A stretch of DNA of 64,000 nt from Tahibacter amnicola (GCF_025398735.1 NZ_CP104694.1:1761001-1825000), one strand, 5' to 3'; numbered from the stretch's first letter, positions 1 to 9,506 are shown. Made by a program: numbers and translations. Notes: a model not told the origin generated them from the sequence alone.

Positions 1-921
1 GGCGGCATCCGCTACACCCGCGAGGAAAAGACCGCCGACGTGCTCAATCGCACCTTCACCGATGCCACCTTCGCCACGCCAGTGGCGACGACGGCGGATT
101 TCAAGGATTCGGTCAGCACGAACAACGTGTCGCCAAGGATCTCGCTCGACTATCACGTCACGCCGGATGTCCTGCTGTATGCCTCGGCGTCGCGCGGCTT
201 CAAATCCGGCGGCTTCAATATCCGCGCCAATGTTGCTGCTGCGCCGGACTCGGCACGCCCGTTCAAGGACGAGCAGGTCGATGCCTTCGAGATCGGCAAC
301 AAGCTGGCGCTGATGGACGGCCGTTTCCATGTCAACACCGCGCTGTTCCACAACACGTACCGGGACATCCAGCTGTCGGTGTTCACCTCCTACACCCTGC
401 CCAACGGTACCCAGGGATTTTTCGGCGATTTCACCAATGCCGGGCGCGCCACCGTGAACGGTGCAGAAGTGGAATTCGCCTTCAAGCCCGATGTGCACTG
501 GACCTTCAGCGGCAACCTGGCCTTCCTTGATCCCGAGTACGACGAGTACATCGACCGCGGGGTCAACATTGCCTCGCGGCAGCGCTTCACGAATGCACCG
601 GCTTTCCAGGGCGGGCTTAACGTCGAGTACACCACGGACTTGGGCGCCGGCGCATTGACCGCGCGCGTGGGCTACCGCCACCAGACCAAGGTGGTTCCGA
701 CGACCGATCTGTCGACGGCGATCGCCCAGGACGAGTACGGCCTGCTCGACGCGGCGATCGTATGGGACACCGGCACGGCGTGGAATCTCGCCCTGCGCGG
801 CACGAACCTGACAGATCGCTCCTACCGTACGACGGGATACAACATTCCGGCGCTGGGTATCCTGACCGGCTTCTACGGGCCGCCGCGGCAGGTTTCTGTG
901 ACGGCGACCTACGCGTTCTGA
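1..921 (+). CDS. TonB-dependent receptor, C-terminal part (5' end outside window)
   Basis: The frame is open from base 1, so the gene begins upstream of the window. The visible 306 residues are the end of an outer-membrane beta-barrel. They start at GGIRYTREEK and have strands rich in aromatic and Gly residues, with blocks typical of siderophore or large-substrate receptors such as ASRGFKSGGFN, EIGNKLALMDGRFHVNTALF and LRGTNLTDRSYRTTGY. The protein ends in VTATYAF, whose terminal Phe is the usual insertion signal for outer-membrane barrels. The plug domain and TonB box are not in view, so the substrate cannot be inferred. Family level is secure. Confidence 0.9.
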   Translation, partial: GGIRYTREEKTADVLNRTFTDATFATPVATTADFKDSVSTNNVSPRISLDYHVTPDVLLYASASRGFKSGGFNIRANVAAAPDSARPFKDEQVDAFEIGNKLALMDGRFHVNTALFHNTYRDIQLSVFTSYTLPNGTQGFFGDFTNAGRATVNGAEVEFAFKPDVHWTFSGNLAFLDPEYDEYIDRGVNIASRQRFTNAPAFQGGLNVEYTTDLGAGALTARVGYRHQTKVVPTTDLSTAIAQDEYGLLDAAIVWDTGTAWNLALRGTNLTDRSYRTTGYNIPALGILTGFYGPPRQVSVTATYAF

Positions 922-1060
922 GGGGCGGACCGGTGATCCGGTTCAAGGGGGATATTCGGTATGCTGCGTCACGGAGTTCCCTCTGCAACCGAAGTCCGGA
1001 TGTGCCTGCCATGGCCAGCATTACACGACGGATGCCCTTGCTGCGTACCTTGTCCGGGTG

Positions 1061-4000
1061 ATGCCCTCTAAAGCGATCGTCATCGCCGCCGGCCTGATCT
1101 GGCTCGGCGGCCTCTTCGCCGTTGCGCTCTGGGGCGAGCGGCGCGGCGATCGGTTATCGCGCCAGTGGCCCTGGATCTACGGATTGTCCCTGGCGGTGTA
1201 CTGCACCTCGTGGACGTTCTACGGCACCGTCACGCAGGCGGCGCAGTCCGGCTGGTGGCTGCCGCCGACCTTTGTGGGTTCGATCCTGCTCTACGTGTTC
1301 GCGATCGGCGTGCTGGAAAAGCTGGTCGCGATCGCGCGCGAGTACAACGCCAGCTCCATTGCCGACCTCGTGGCCGCGCGGCTGGGACGCAGCAGCAGCG
1401 TGGCGGCGATCGTCACGGCGGTGGCGGTGCTGGGCATCGTTCCCTACATCGCCCTGCAGCTCAAAGCCGTGGCCATGAGCTATTCCATCCTGACCCAGGG
1501 CGGCGCGCCGCCTGGCCCCGCCTGGCAGGACAGCGCGCTGTGGGTGGCGCTGGTGATGGCGCTGTTCGCGATCCTGTTTGGCACGCGTCGTGTCTCGGCG
1601 GCGGAACACAATCGCGGGCTGGTTCTGGCGATGGCCTTCGAGGCCGTGCTCAAGCTGGTGGCGATGCTGGCGCTGTTGTGGGTGATTCCGCAGGTGCCCG
1701 CAGCCAGCGGCGTGGCACCCGGCACGCAGGGGGACGGCAGCCTGGTGGGGCTGGTCATTCTGGGGGCGCTGGCCATGTTCACGCTGCCGCACCAGTTCCA
1801 CGTCGGCGTGGTGGAGTGCCGCCAGGTACAGCACCTGGCGACGGCACGCTGGCTGTTTCCGCTGTACATGGTGCTGATCGCCGTGCCGATCCTGCCGTTG
1901 GCCCGGGCCGGCGAATCACTGCTGGCTGCGCGCGGCGTGCCGTCTGACCTGTATGTTCTGGCCCTGCCGATGGCGACCGGCCACGACAGCCTGGCCCTGC
2001 TGGCCTTCCTCGGCGGATTGTCTGCGGCGACGGGCATGGTGATCCTGGCGACGCTCAGTCTGAGCCTGATGATCGGCAATCATTGGCTGGCGCCGTTGTG
2101 GGTCCGTGGCGGCTGGGCCTACGGCCGTGGCGGCGATCTGCGCGGGGCCGTGCTGCTGCAGCGACGGGTCGGCGTGGTGGCCATCGTGCTGCTGGCCTGG
2201 ATCTACAGCCGTGCGGTCAGCGCCGGCGACGCGCTGGCGGATATTGGCGCCATCTCGTTCTCGGTGCTGGGGACCCTGGCCCCGGCCGTCCTTGTCGCGG
2301 TGTACCGGCCGGGCATCGGCCCGCGCGTGGTCGCCGCCGGAATCGCGGCCGGTGTGGCAGTGTGGATCTATGTACTTTTGCTTCCCTCGCTGCTCGACGC
2401 GCAGGGCGCATCGCCCGCCTGGCTGACGCAGGGGCCGTGGGGGGCGTCCTGGCTGGCACCCGAGTCGCTGTTCGGACTGGGCGGGTGGGAACGTCTGAAC
2501 CGGGCGGTGATTCTGTCGCTGGGCATCGAGATTGCCGTGATCGTGCTGCTCACGCCGCGTGCCGGCCGCCGCGCAGGGCGCGAGCGGCTGGCGGTGGTGC
2601 CCGTCGAGCTGCAGCGCATTGCGCGCAGATTTCTGAGTGAGGAGCGCGTGGCGGCCCTGTTCGCCGACAGCGCGCAGCAGCCTGTGATGACGGAGACCGA
2701 CGTCGCCCGCGTCGAGCATGAACTGGCGGCCGTGATCGGGACGGCCTCGGCGCGGTTGCTGGTGGACACGGTACGGCGTGAGGCGGGCCCGCAGCTGGAC
2801 CAGGTGGCGAGCATCGTCACCGAGGCCTCGGCGGACCTGCGCTTCAACCAGCGCGTCCTGGAAGCGGCCCTGCAGAACATGAGCCAGGGCATGTGCGTGG
2901 TCGGGCCTGACCTGTGCCTGGTCGCCTGGAACCGGCGCTATGCGGAGATGTTTGGTTTTCCGCCGGAGATGCTGCACGTGGGACGCCCGATTGCCGACCT
3001 GCTGCGCCACAGCCTGGCGCAGGCGGTACTGGGTGATGCCGACATCGATGCCGCGGTGCAGCGGCGCCTGTTCCACCTGCGTGCCGGAACGGCCTACGTG
3101 GCCGAGCGGCGGTTGTCCGACGACACGATCATCCAGATCCGGCGCAATCCGATGCCTGGCGGCGGGTTCGTCGCGACGTTCACCGACGTGACGGTGTTTC
3201 GCCACAACGAAGCAGCGTTGCGGCGCGCGAACGAAACCCTGGAAACGCGCGTGATCGAACGCACGGCCGAACTGGAGGCTGCCACGCGCGAAGCGCAGCG
3301 GGCGCATGCGGCCAAGAGCCGTTCGCTCGCCGCGGTGAGCCACGACCTGGCGCAGCCGCTCAATGCCGCGCATCTGTTCACTCACGCGCTGTCGCAACAG
3401 CTGCGTCACCCGCAGTACCGCGAGGCGGTCGACAACATCGACGGTGCGCTCAATTCGGCCGAAGCGCTGCTGGGGGGATTGCTCGAAGTCGCGCGGCTGG
3501 ACGCCGGCGGCCTCAAGCCGCAACCGGGCCCGGTGCGCATCGATGACCTGCTGCAGCACCTGGCCGCCGAGTTCCGCGTGCTCGCCGCAGAGAAGGGCCT
3601 GGCCCTGCACGGCGTGGCGACACGTGCGTGGGTCCTGACGGATGCGCCGCTGCTGCGTCGCGTGCTGCAGAACTTTCTCGCCAACGCGGTGCGCTACACC
3701 GCCACCGGACGCATTCTTGTGGGGTGCCGGCGCCAGCGAGGGATGCTGTGGATCCAGGTGTGGGACAGTGGCGTCGGTATTGCGCCGGATGACCAGAAAG
3801 TCATTTTTGAAGAATTCCGACGCCTTGATCGCGGCGGCAGCGGGCTGGGAATTGGTCTTTCGATCGCGCAGCGCATCGCCGACCTGCTGGACCATCCGAT
3901 TGCCGTGCGATCGTGGCCGGGACGCGGCAGCTGCTTCAGTGTCGGCGTACCGCTGACCACGGCGACCGCACCGGCGTCGACAGAAATGGCTGCGCCGGCG

Positions 4001-4390
4001 GTACGTACGCCGCGGCGGCGGGTACTGGTGATCGACAACGACGCGGCAGTGCGCAAGGCGATGCAGGCGCTGTTGTCGGGCTGGCACTGCGACGTGTCGT
4101 GCGCCGCGGATTGCGCCCAGGCCCTCGCGGCCGTCGTTGCATCCCGGCCAGACCTGGTGCTGCTCGACTTCCATCTCGATGGCGAGGTGACCGGCGATGC
4201 GGTACTGCATCGTCTGCGAGCCGAAGCCGGCGAGATTCCCTGCGTCTTCATCACCGCCGATCGCGGCGAAGCTGTCCGCACGGCTTGCGAAGATCTCGGG
4301 TGCCCGGTGCTGTACAAGCCGCTCAAGCCGCTGGCACTAAAGTCGGTGATGACGCGGCTGGCAGGCAGCGACAACGCCGCGCCGGCGTGA
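1061..4390 (+). CDS. Hybrid sensor histidine kinase/response regulator with sodium:solute symporter-like sensor
   Basis: About 1109 residues; GTG at 1058 is an alternative start one codon earlier. The N-terminal ~480 residues form about a dozen hydrophobic helices resembling a sodium/solute symporter (SSS/PutP-like) module, as in CbrA-type kinases. A PAS domain follows near residues 600-710 (NMSQGMCVVGPDLCLVAWN), then a coiled coil and a HisKA box with phospho-acceptor His761 (AVSHDLAQPLNAAHLF). The HATPase has its N box (NFLANAVRYT) and G boxes (DSGVGIAP, GSGLGIGLSIA). A C-terminal receiver domain has Asp1036 (VLLDFHLDGE). It is probably an inner-membrane nutrient-sensing kinase. No response regulator gene is adjacent, and the ligand is unknown. 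Confidence 0.9.
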   Translation: MPSKAIVIAAGLIWLGGLFAVALWGERRGDRLSRQWPWIYGLSLAVYCTSWTFYGTVTQAAQSGWWLPPTFVGSILLYVFAIGVLEKLVAIAREYNASSIADLVAARLGRSSSVAAIVTAVAVLGIVPYIALQLKAVAMSYSILTQGGAPPGPAWQDSALWVALVMALFAILFGTRRVSAAEHNRGLVLAMAFEAVLKLVAMLALLWVIPQVPAASGVAPGTQGDGSLVGLVILGALAMFTLPHQFHVGVVECRQVQHLATARWLFPLYMVLIAVPILPLARAGESLLAARGVPSDLYVLALPMATGHDSLALLAFLGGLSAATGMVILATLSLSLMIGNHWLAPLWVRGGWAYGRGGDLRGAVLLQRRVGVVAIVLLAWIYSRAVSAGDALADIGAISFSVLGTLAPAVLVAVYRPGIGPRVVAAGIAAGVAVWIYVLLLPSLLDAQGASPAWLTQGPWGASWLAPESLFGLGGWERLNRAVILSLGIEIAVIVLLTPRAGRRAGRERLAVVPVELQRIARRFLSEERVAALFADSAQQPVMTETDVARVEHELAAVIGTASARLLVDTVRREAGPQLDQVASIVTEASADLRFNQRVLEAALQNMSQGMCVVGPDLCLVAWNRRYAEMFGFPPEMLHVGRPIADLLRHSLAQAVLGDADIDAAVQRRLFHLRAGTAYVAERRLSDDTIIQIRRNPMPGGGFVATFTDVTVFRHNEAALRRANETLETRVIERTAELEAATREAQRAHAAKSRSLAAVSHDLAQPLNAAHLFTHALSQQLRHPQYREAVDNIDGALNSAEALLGGLLEVARLDAGGLKPQPGPVRIDDLLQHLAAEFRVLAAEKGLALHGVATRAWVLTDAPLLRRVLQNFLANAVRYTATGRILVGCRRQRGMLWIQVWDSGVGIAPDDQKVIFEEFRRLDRGGSGLGIGLSIAQRIADLLDHPIAVRSWPGRGSCFSVGVPLTTATAPASTEMAAPAVRTPRRRVLVIDNDAAVRKAMQALLSGWHCDVSCAADCAQALAAVVASRPDLVLLDFHLDGEVTGDAVLHRLRAEAGEIPCVFITADRGEAVRTACEDLGCPVLYKPLKPLALKSVMTRLAGSDNAAPA

Positions 4391-4406
4391 CGACGACGTT
4401 GACCGG

Positions 4407-4424
4407 GCATTGCGATGGCAATGC
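4407..4424 (+). terminator. Small hairpin after the histidine kinase gene
   Basis: GCATTGC-GATG-GCAATGC, a perfect 7-bp stem 16 bases after the kinase stop codon. There is no T tract, so it is only a weak terminator candidate. It separates the kinase from the STM4015 operon, whose probable -10 (TATGCT, 4440-4445) lies just after it. Confidence 0.4.
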
Positions 4425-4477
4425 GGCGCGCAGAGTCGCTATGCTCGGCCTCCAAAGTCCGAACGCGAGGGAAGGCG

Positions 4478-5383
4478 ATGACGGTCAACGAGTGCCTGGG
4501 AACGTTCTACGGCAAGCCGGTCCGCGAGTTCCGCCACGGCGACGCGATCACGCCGGGCGATGTCGTCTACCGGCTCACGCAGGACTACGATGATGAGGAA
4601 AGCCAGGAGGAACTACTGGCGGACTTCCTCGGCAAGGTCGACGCCTCGCAGCTCCAGGCGCTGGTCATCGGCGCCTGGTCCGAGGCGACGGACCGCTCGC
4701 CGGATGGCTTCCTCAACGCCCTGATCGCCCGTCGCGCGCAGTTGCCCCGGTTGGCCGCCCTCTTTGTCGGCGACATGACCTACGAGGAGTGCGAGATCTC
4801 CTGGATCATCCAGACCGGCTATTCGGCATTGCTGGAGGCGTTTCCGGCGCTGGAGCTGCTGCGGGTCCGCGGCAGCACCGATCTCTCATTCCAGCCTGTC
4901 CACCATGCCGGCCTGCGCGAGCTGGCGATCGAATGCGGGGGGCTGCCATCGTCCGTCGTCAACGCCATCGCCGCCTCCCGGCTACCGTCGCTGCGGCGCC
5001 TGGAGTTGTGGCTGGGCGACGACAACTACGGCTTCGACGGCGACCTGGACACCTATGTCCGCCTCATCGAGGCGATCGAGCCCGAACGGCTGGAATACCT
5101 GGGATTGCGCAATGCGATGATCAGCGATGCGCTCGCGGCGTGGCTGGCAAAGCAGTCGTGGTTGCCGAAGATCGGACACCTGGATCTGTCCATGGGGACG
5201 ATCGGCGACGAAGGGGCCCAGGCCCTGCTCGACAGCCCCTACGTCGCGCAGCTCCGGACGCTGGACGTGAGTCATCACTACATTTCGGCGCCCCTGGCGG
5301 CGCGTCTGCAGGCGCTGCCCGTGAAAGTCATCCTCGATGATGCCCAGGACGACGACGAACGCTACGTTGAAGTCGCCGAGTAG
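4478..5383 (+). CDS. STM4015 family protein (leucine-rich-repeat-like)
   Basis: 301 residues from ATG 4478, chosen because a GAGGGAAGG ribosome-binding site precedes it and the conserved start (MTVNECLGTFYGKPV) lies there; upstream in-frame codons look non-coding. The body has leucine-rich, repeat-like segments (LPSLRRLELWLGDDNYG, LEYLGLRNAMISDALAAWL, IGHLDLSMGTIGDEGAQALL) suggesting a solenoid interaction surface. It is the first gene of a five-gene run that I recognise as the STM4011-STM4015 neighbourhood named after Salmonella loci; the families have no established function. The next gene overlaps its 3' end. Very acidic C-terminus (DDAQDDDERYVEVAE). Confidence 0.8.
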   Translation: MTVNECLGTFYGKPVREFRHGDAITPGDVVYRLTQDYDDEESQEELLADFLGKVDASQLQALVIGAWSEATDRSPDGFLNALIARRAQLPRLAALFVGDMTYEECEISWIIQTGYSALLEAFPALELLRVRGSTDLSFQPVHHAGLRELAIECGGLPSSVVNAIAASRLPSLRRLELWLGDDNYGFDGDLDTYVRLIEAIEPERLEYLGLRNAMISDALAAWLAKQSWLPKIGHLDLSMGTIGDEGAQALLDSPYVAQLRTLDVSHHYISAPLAARLQALPVKVILDDAQDDDERYVEVAE

Positions 5384-6485
5384 GAACCTGCTGCTCGTCG
5401 GACGCGCGGCCTCGCGCCGCACGCTGCTGCTGCGCGAGGCGCTCGAGCGGCGCGGTATCGCGTTGCAGGTGATCGAATGGCGGGATCTCGCGGTGCGGCC
5501 ATCGGTCCTGGCCACTGCGCTCGCGCGGCACCACCCGTTGGCTTGCAAGATCGATTCGCCCGGCGAAGATGCGGCGACCACGGACCGCCTGATCACGCTC
5601 GGCTGGCAGCGCCGCGGCGAACCCGGTGTCCGCCCGCACCCGCTGCAGCACGGTGAATTGTCGTTCCGTCACTGGTGGTACGCGGGTTTTGCCCACGTGC
5701 TGGCCGGCGTGTCGCAGGCGCTGCGGGGCTCCGCGCCGGTACCGCCACTGGTGAATTCGGTCGACGGCATTCTGGCAATGACCGACAAATGGCGCTGCCA
5801 GCAGCGACTGGCAGAAGCGGGTGTCCCGGTGCCGCCGCTCGCGGGACGGGTCGTGTCGTTCGACCAGCTGGAAAGTGACTACCCGGCCACGCGATGGCCG
5901 CGGTTGTTCATCAAGGCGCGCTACGGGTCGTCGGCGGCGGGCGTAGTGGCCCTGCAGCGACGTCCCGACGGGCGTGTGTCGGCCATGAGTGCAACCCGCT
6001 TGGGCCCGCACGGCAGGCTGTTCAATCATCTGCGTCCGGCGCTGTATCGCCGTCGGGCCGATATTGCGGCGCTGGTCGACCGGCTCGCCGCGCAGGAGGC
6101 CTATGCCGAAGCGTGGATCACCAAGCCGCGTACGCCGGATGCCGCGGGAAGTCACTACGACCTGCGCGCTGTCGTGTTCGGCGGCCGCGTGCGCCAGCGC
6201 GTGGCGCGGCTGAGCCGCGGTGCCGTTACGAACCTGCACCTGGGCAACGCGCGTGCGGCGCCCGACTGGTTGTGCGCAGGGCGTGAAGCGCGCATGGCGC
6301 GCGCGGGCGAGCAGGCGGCGTCCGCGTTTCCGGCCTGCCATTCGATCGGCCTCGACCTGATCGTGGACCATCGCGGTGCACACGTGCTGGAGGCGAATGC
6401 CTTCGGCGACCTCCTGCCGGGCCTGTGCTACGAAGGCAATAGCACCTATGACGACCAGGCAGCGTGGATGACGGCCCATGGTTGA
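5337..6485 (+). CDS. STM4014 family protein (ATP-grasp-like)
   Basis: 382 residues from ATG 5337, which overlaps STM4015 by 47 bases; an in-frame TTG at 5367, closer to the conserved sequence NLLLVGRAASRRTLLL, is an alternative. The middle and C-terminal regions look like an ATP-grasp ligase: MTDKWRCQQRLAEAGVPVPP, a Lys/Gly segment FIKARYGSSAAGVV, and the late GLDLIVDHRGAHVLEANAFGDLLPG, which resembles the metal-binding part of the fold. ATP-grasp enzymes join a carboxylate to an amine through an acyl phosphate, so a peptide or amino-acid ligase role is possible. The substrate is unknown. Confidence 0.75.
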   Translation: MMPRTTTNATLKSPSRNLLLVGRAASRRTLLLREALERRGIALQVIEWRDLAVRPSVLATALARHHPLACKIDSPGEDAATTDRLITLGWQRRGEPGVRPHPLQHGELSFRHWWYAGFAHVLAGVSQALRGSAPVPPLVNSVDGILAMTDKWRCQQRLAEAGVPVPPLAGRVVSFDQLESDYPATRWPRLFIKARYGSSAAGVVALQRRPDGRVSAMSATRLGPHGRLFNHLRPALYRRRADIAALVDRLAAQEAYAEAWITKPRTPDAAGSHYDLRAVVFGGRVRQRVARLSRGAVTNLHLGNARAAPDWLCAGREARMARAGEQAASAFPACHSIGLDLIVDHRGAHVLEANAFGDLLPGLCYEGNSTYDDQAAWMTAHG

Positions 6486-7317
6486 TCCCATTCCCGACAT
6501 GAATCAGATCGTCGGCAGTCACGACATCGTGCTGCTGACGCTCGACACGCTGCGCTATGACGTGGCCCAGCAGGAATTCCTGGCCGGCCGGCTGCCCCAC
6601 CTGGGTGCCTTCCTGCCCGCGGATGGTTGGGAGAAGCGGCATACGCCCGGCAGCTTCACCTATGCCGCGCACCGGGCATTCTTCGCCGGATTTCTGCCGA
6701 CACCGGCCGAGCCCGGCCTGCATCCACGCCTTTTCGCGCTGTATTTTCCAGGTAGTGAAACCACCCACGAACACACCGCGGTGTTTCACAGTGGCGACAA
6801 TATTGCCGCGGCGCTGGCGCACCTGGGGTATCACACGGTCTGCATCGGCGGGGTCGGCTTTTTCAATCCCTACACGCCGCTGGGACGCGATTTGCCAGGA
6901 TTGTTCGACGAAGCGCACTGGCGTCCCGCGTTTTCCGTCGTCGCACCCGATTCCACGGCAGCCCAGGTGACGCTGGCCTGCCGGCGCCTGAGCGATCCGG
7001 ATTTCGCGCGCCGGAAGCTGTTCCTCTTCATGAATATCTCGGCGTTGCACCAACCGAATCATCACTACCTGGCTGGTTGCGAGGTCGACGACATCCATAG
7101 CCACGCGGCCGCGCTGCGCTATGTCGATGAGGCCCTTGCACCCCTGTGGCGCACGCTGCGGCGGCGCGGGCCGGCCTTCGTCATCGTCTGCTCGGACCAC
7201 GGCACGGCCTATGGCGAAGACGGCTACACCGGACACCGGCATGCGCACGAGGTCGTCATGACCGTGCCCTACGCGCACTTCCAGCTCCCCCGAATGACCG
7301 GCAGCCCCAATGACTGA
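6478..7317 (+). CDS. STM4013/SEN3800 family hydrolase (alkaline-phosphatase/sulfatase fold)
   Basis: 279 residues; ATG 6478 overlaps the preceding stop by 8 bases, indicating translational coupling. The start of the fold has a metal-ligand-like segment (HDIVLLTLDTLRYDVAQ) equivalent to the Asp/Thr nucleophile region of sulfatases and phosphodiesterases. The late block VIVCSDHGTAYGEDGYTGHRHAHEV contains the DHG and His ligands expected for the second half of a bimetal site. It therefore looks like a catalytically competent metal hydrolase acting on a phosphate, phosphonate or sulfate ester. The next gene overlaps by 8 bases. Confidence 0.82.
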   Translation: MVDPIPDMNQIVGSHDIVLLTLDTLRYDVAQQEFLAGRLPHLGAFLPADGWEKRHTPGSFTYAAHRAFFAGFLPTPAEPGLHPRLFALYFPGSETTHEHTAVFHSGDNIAAALAHLGYHTVCIGGVGFFNPYTPLGRDLPGLFDEAHWRPAFSVVAPDSTAAQVTLACRRLSDPDFARRKLFLFMNISALHQPNHHYLAGCEVDDIHSHAAALRYVDEALAPLWRTLRRRGPAFVIVCSDHGTAYGEDGYTGHRHAHEVVMTVPYAHFQLPRMTGSPND

Positions 7318-8635
7318 CCTGCTTGAACGCCTGGCGGCGTCGCCGTTCGAGGCCTACGCCTATTCGTATCCGCACAAGACCGCGTACCGGGCGCTGGCAG
7401 AAGCGGTGCCCCTGGCAGGCGCGTGGCAGGCTGAGGATCGCTCCCGGCTTTTTGCCTATTTCCACATTCCCTTCTGCACCTACCGCTGTGGCTTCTGCAA
7501 CCTGTTCGCCATTGGCCAGCCCGGTGATGACCTGGTGGATCGCTATCTCGACCAGATGCAGCGGCAGATGACCATCGTTGCCGGACAGCTGGGCGATCAC
7601 CGCATTGCGCAGGTGGTACTGGGCGGTGGAACGCCCAGCTATCTGACGGCCGCCCAGCTGGCGACGCTTTTCGAGGTCATCGGCCGGCGCTTCACGGTGG
7701 ACCTTGGAAAGGCACCCGTCGGCATGGAGGTCAGTCCGGAAACGGCGACCCATGACCGTCTTTCCGTGTGCCGCTCGGCGGGCGTCGACCGGATCAGCAT
7801 GGGCGTGCAGAGTTTCAGCGAGTCCGAGCTGTCAGCCCTGGTGCGGCCGGCGTCGGTGCGGGCCGTGCTGGATGCCGTCGACGTGATCCGCCGGCTGGAT
7901 TTCCCCACGCTCAATCTCGATCTGATCTATGGCATTCCCGGCCAGACGCCTGCCTCGTTCGTGCAGTCGCTGCGCCAGCTGCTCGCGCTGCAGCCGGAGG
8001 AGATCTACCTCTACCCGTTGTACGTGCGGCCGCAGACCGGAATGGATCGCCTGGCCCGCCAGCCCGCCGACGCCGCGCGACGGCAGTTGTACGAGGTCGG
8101 CCGCGATCACCTTCTGGCCTCCGGCTATCACCAGGTGTCAATGCGGTTGTTCCGCACGACGCCGCTCACGGCCGCCCCGGCGACGGCCTACCGTTGCCAG
8201 GATGACGGCATGGTCGGCATCGGCTGCGGCGCGCGGTCCTATACCCGCGCGCTGCACTATTCCGACGACTACGCCGTGGCGCGTTCGGGCATCCATGCGA
8301 TTCTGCGCCGTTACGTCGAACTGGCGCCGGAAGCATTCGCACAGGCGCGGCACGGTTTTGTGCTCAATGACGAGGAGCAGCGCCGCCGTTATCTGATCCA
8401 GTCGCTGCTGACCTGGCCGGGACTGGGCATCGCGGATTACGCGACGCGGTTCGGGGAAACGCCGCAGCACGACTTTCCCGAGATCGACGCCCTGCAGGCG
8501 GCGGGGCTCGCGCGAGCCGATGCCGCGCATATCGCGCTGACGCCGGAGGGCATGGCGTATGCGGATGCGATCGGGCCCTGGCTCAATTCCGCGCCGGTGC
8601 AGCAGCGCATGGCCGAGTACGCGCATGCGGTCTGA
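7310..8635 (+). CDS. STM4012 family radical SAM protein (HemN/HemW-like)
   Basis: 441 residues from ATG 7310, overlapping the hydrolase by 8 bases. The radical SAM cluster motif CX3CX2C is present as FCTYRCGFCNLFAIG near residue 60. It is followed by signatures of the coproporphyrinogen-oxidase-like branch: LGGGTPSYL, VSPETATHDRL, DRISMGVQSF and NLDLIYGIPGQT. The C-terminal HemN-type domain is present. True HemN genes make protoporphyrinogen; this neighbourhood is unlike heme genes, so a different SAM-dependent reaction (modification or methyl transfer) is more likely. The following gene starts 11 bases before this stop. Confidence 0.85.
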   Translation: MTDLLERLAASPFEAYAYSYPHKTAYRALAEAVPLAGAWQAEDRSRLFAYFHIPFCTYRCGFCNLFAIGQPGDDLVDRYLDQMQRQMTIVAGQLGDHRIAQVVLGGGTPSYLTAAQLATLFEVIGRRFTVDLGKAPVGMEVSPETATHDRLSVCRSAGVDRISMGVQSFSESELSALVRPASVRAVLDAVDVIRRLDFPTLNLDLIYGIPGQTPASFVQSLRQLLALQPEEIYLYPLYVRPQTGMDRLARQPADAARRQLYEVGRDHLLASGYHQVSMRLFRTTPLTAAPATAYRCQDDGMVGIGCGARSYTRALHYSDDYAVARSGIHAILRRYVELAPEAFAQARHGFVLNDEEQRRRYLIQSLLTWPGLGIADYATRFGETPQHDFPEIDALQAAGLARADAAHIALTPEGMAYADAIGPWLNSAPVQQRMAEYAHAV

Positions 8636-9506
8636 ATCCGTGCTACGGCTTCTGTATCGCGGGCGCCTGTCCAGTTGCAACTACGACTGCGGCTACTGCC
8701 CGTTCGCCAAGCGGCGCGACAGCCGCGAGACACTCCGGCGCGATGCGGCGGACCTTGCGCGGTTTGTCGAATGGGCACAGGCAGCGCCGGAGTCCCTGGC
8801 TATCCTGTTTACGCCCTGGGGCGAGGGGCTGGTGCGCCGACACTACGTCGAGGCACTGGTGCGCCTCAGCCACGCTCCGCGCGTGCGCCGTGTTGCCATC
8901 CAGACCAACCTGAGCAGCAACCTGCGCTGGCTTGAACGCGCCGATCCCGCAACGCTGGCGTTGTGGTGCACCTACCATCCTTCGCAGATCACGCGGGAAC
9001 GGTTTCTCGCACGGGTTTCCCGCCTGCACGATGCGGGCATCCGCTTCAGTGTCGGCATGGTTGGCCGGCGCGAGGACCTGCCGGAAATCGAAGCGATGCG
9101 TCACGCACTGGCGCCGTCGGTGTATCTGTGGATCAACGCCTTCGATCCGCTACCGCGGGACTACTATTCGGCCGACGAGATTGAGCGCCTGGGCCGGATC
9201 GACCCGCATTTTCCGGTCAATCTCGCGCCGCCGCCCAGTCGCGGCGCCGATTGCCGGGCGGGAGACTCGGCATTCTCCGTCGACGGTGATGGCGCGGTGC
9301 GTCCCTGCCATTTCGTGCAGCGCGACCTGGGCAACCTCTACGACGGCAGTTTCCGGCAGCGGCGCGGTGTGCAGCGGTGTCCCAATGCCACATGCGATTG
9401 CTACATCGGTTACATGCACCGGCGCGACCTGCCTGCCATGCGCGCGTTCGGAGACGGTGTACTGGAGCGCGTGCTGGCGCTGCGTGAGGTGCCGCTGTCA
9501 GCGTAG
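8625..9506 (+). CDS. STM4011 family radical SAM protein with extra C-terminal cysteine cluster
   Basis: 293 residues from ATG 8625 (MRSESVLRLLYRG), overlapping STM4012. The N-terminus has the radical SAM motif CNYDCGYC near residues 18-25. Near the C-terminus seven Cys (DCRAGDS, RPCHFVQ, RCPNATCDCYIGY) resemble a SPASM-like auxiliary iron-sulfur site of the kind found in enzymes that modify peptides. The pairing of two radical SAM enzymes with an ATP-grasp-like protein and a repeat protein suggests one pathway that builds or modifies a small molecule or peptide. No precursor peptide is obvious between 4391 and 9506. The last 9 bases overlap the convergent phosphatase gene. Confidence 0.83.
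   Translation: MRSESVLRLLYRGRLSSCNYDCGYCPFAKRRDSRETLRRDAADLARFVEWAQAAPESLAILFTPWGEGLVRRHYVEALVRLSHAPRVRRVAIQTNLSSNLRWLERADPATLALWCTYHPSQITRERFLARVSRLHDAGIRFSVGMVGRREDLPEIEAMRHALAPSVYLWINAFDPLPRDYYSADEIERLGRIDPHFPVNLAPPPSRGADCRAGDSAFSVDGDGAVRPCHFVQRDLGNLYDGSFRQRRGVQRCPNATCDCYIGYMHRRDLPAMRAFGDGVLERVLALREVPLSA

Noticed and set aside
1916-4210. 764-codon open frame on the minus strand opposite the histidine kinase
   Set aside because: Antisense shadow; His/Arg/Gln-rich low-information sequence, while the plus strand encodes a complete hybrid kinase.
4391-9506. A RiPP precursor peptide for the two radical SAM enzymes
   Set aside because: All five genes overlap or abut, so no internal gap exists, and the 87 bases upstream of STM4015 hold only a hairpin and promoter-like sequence.
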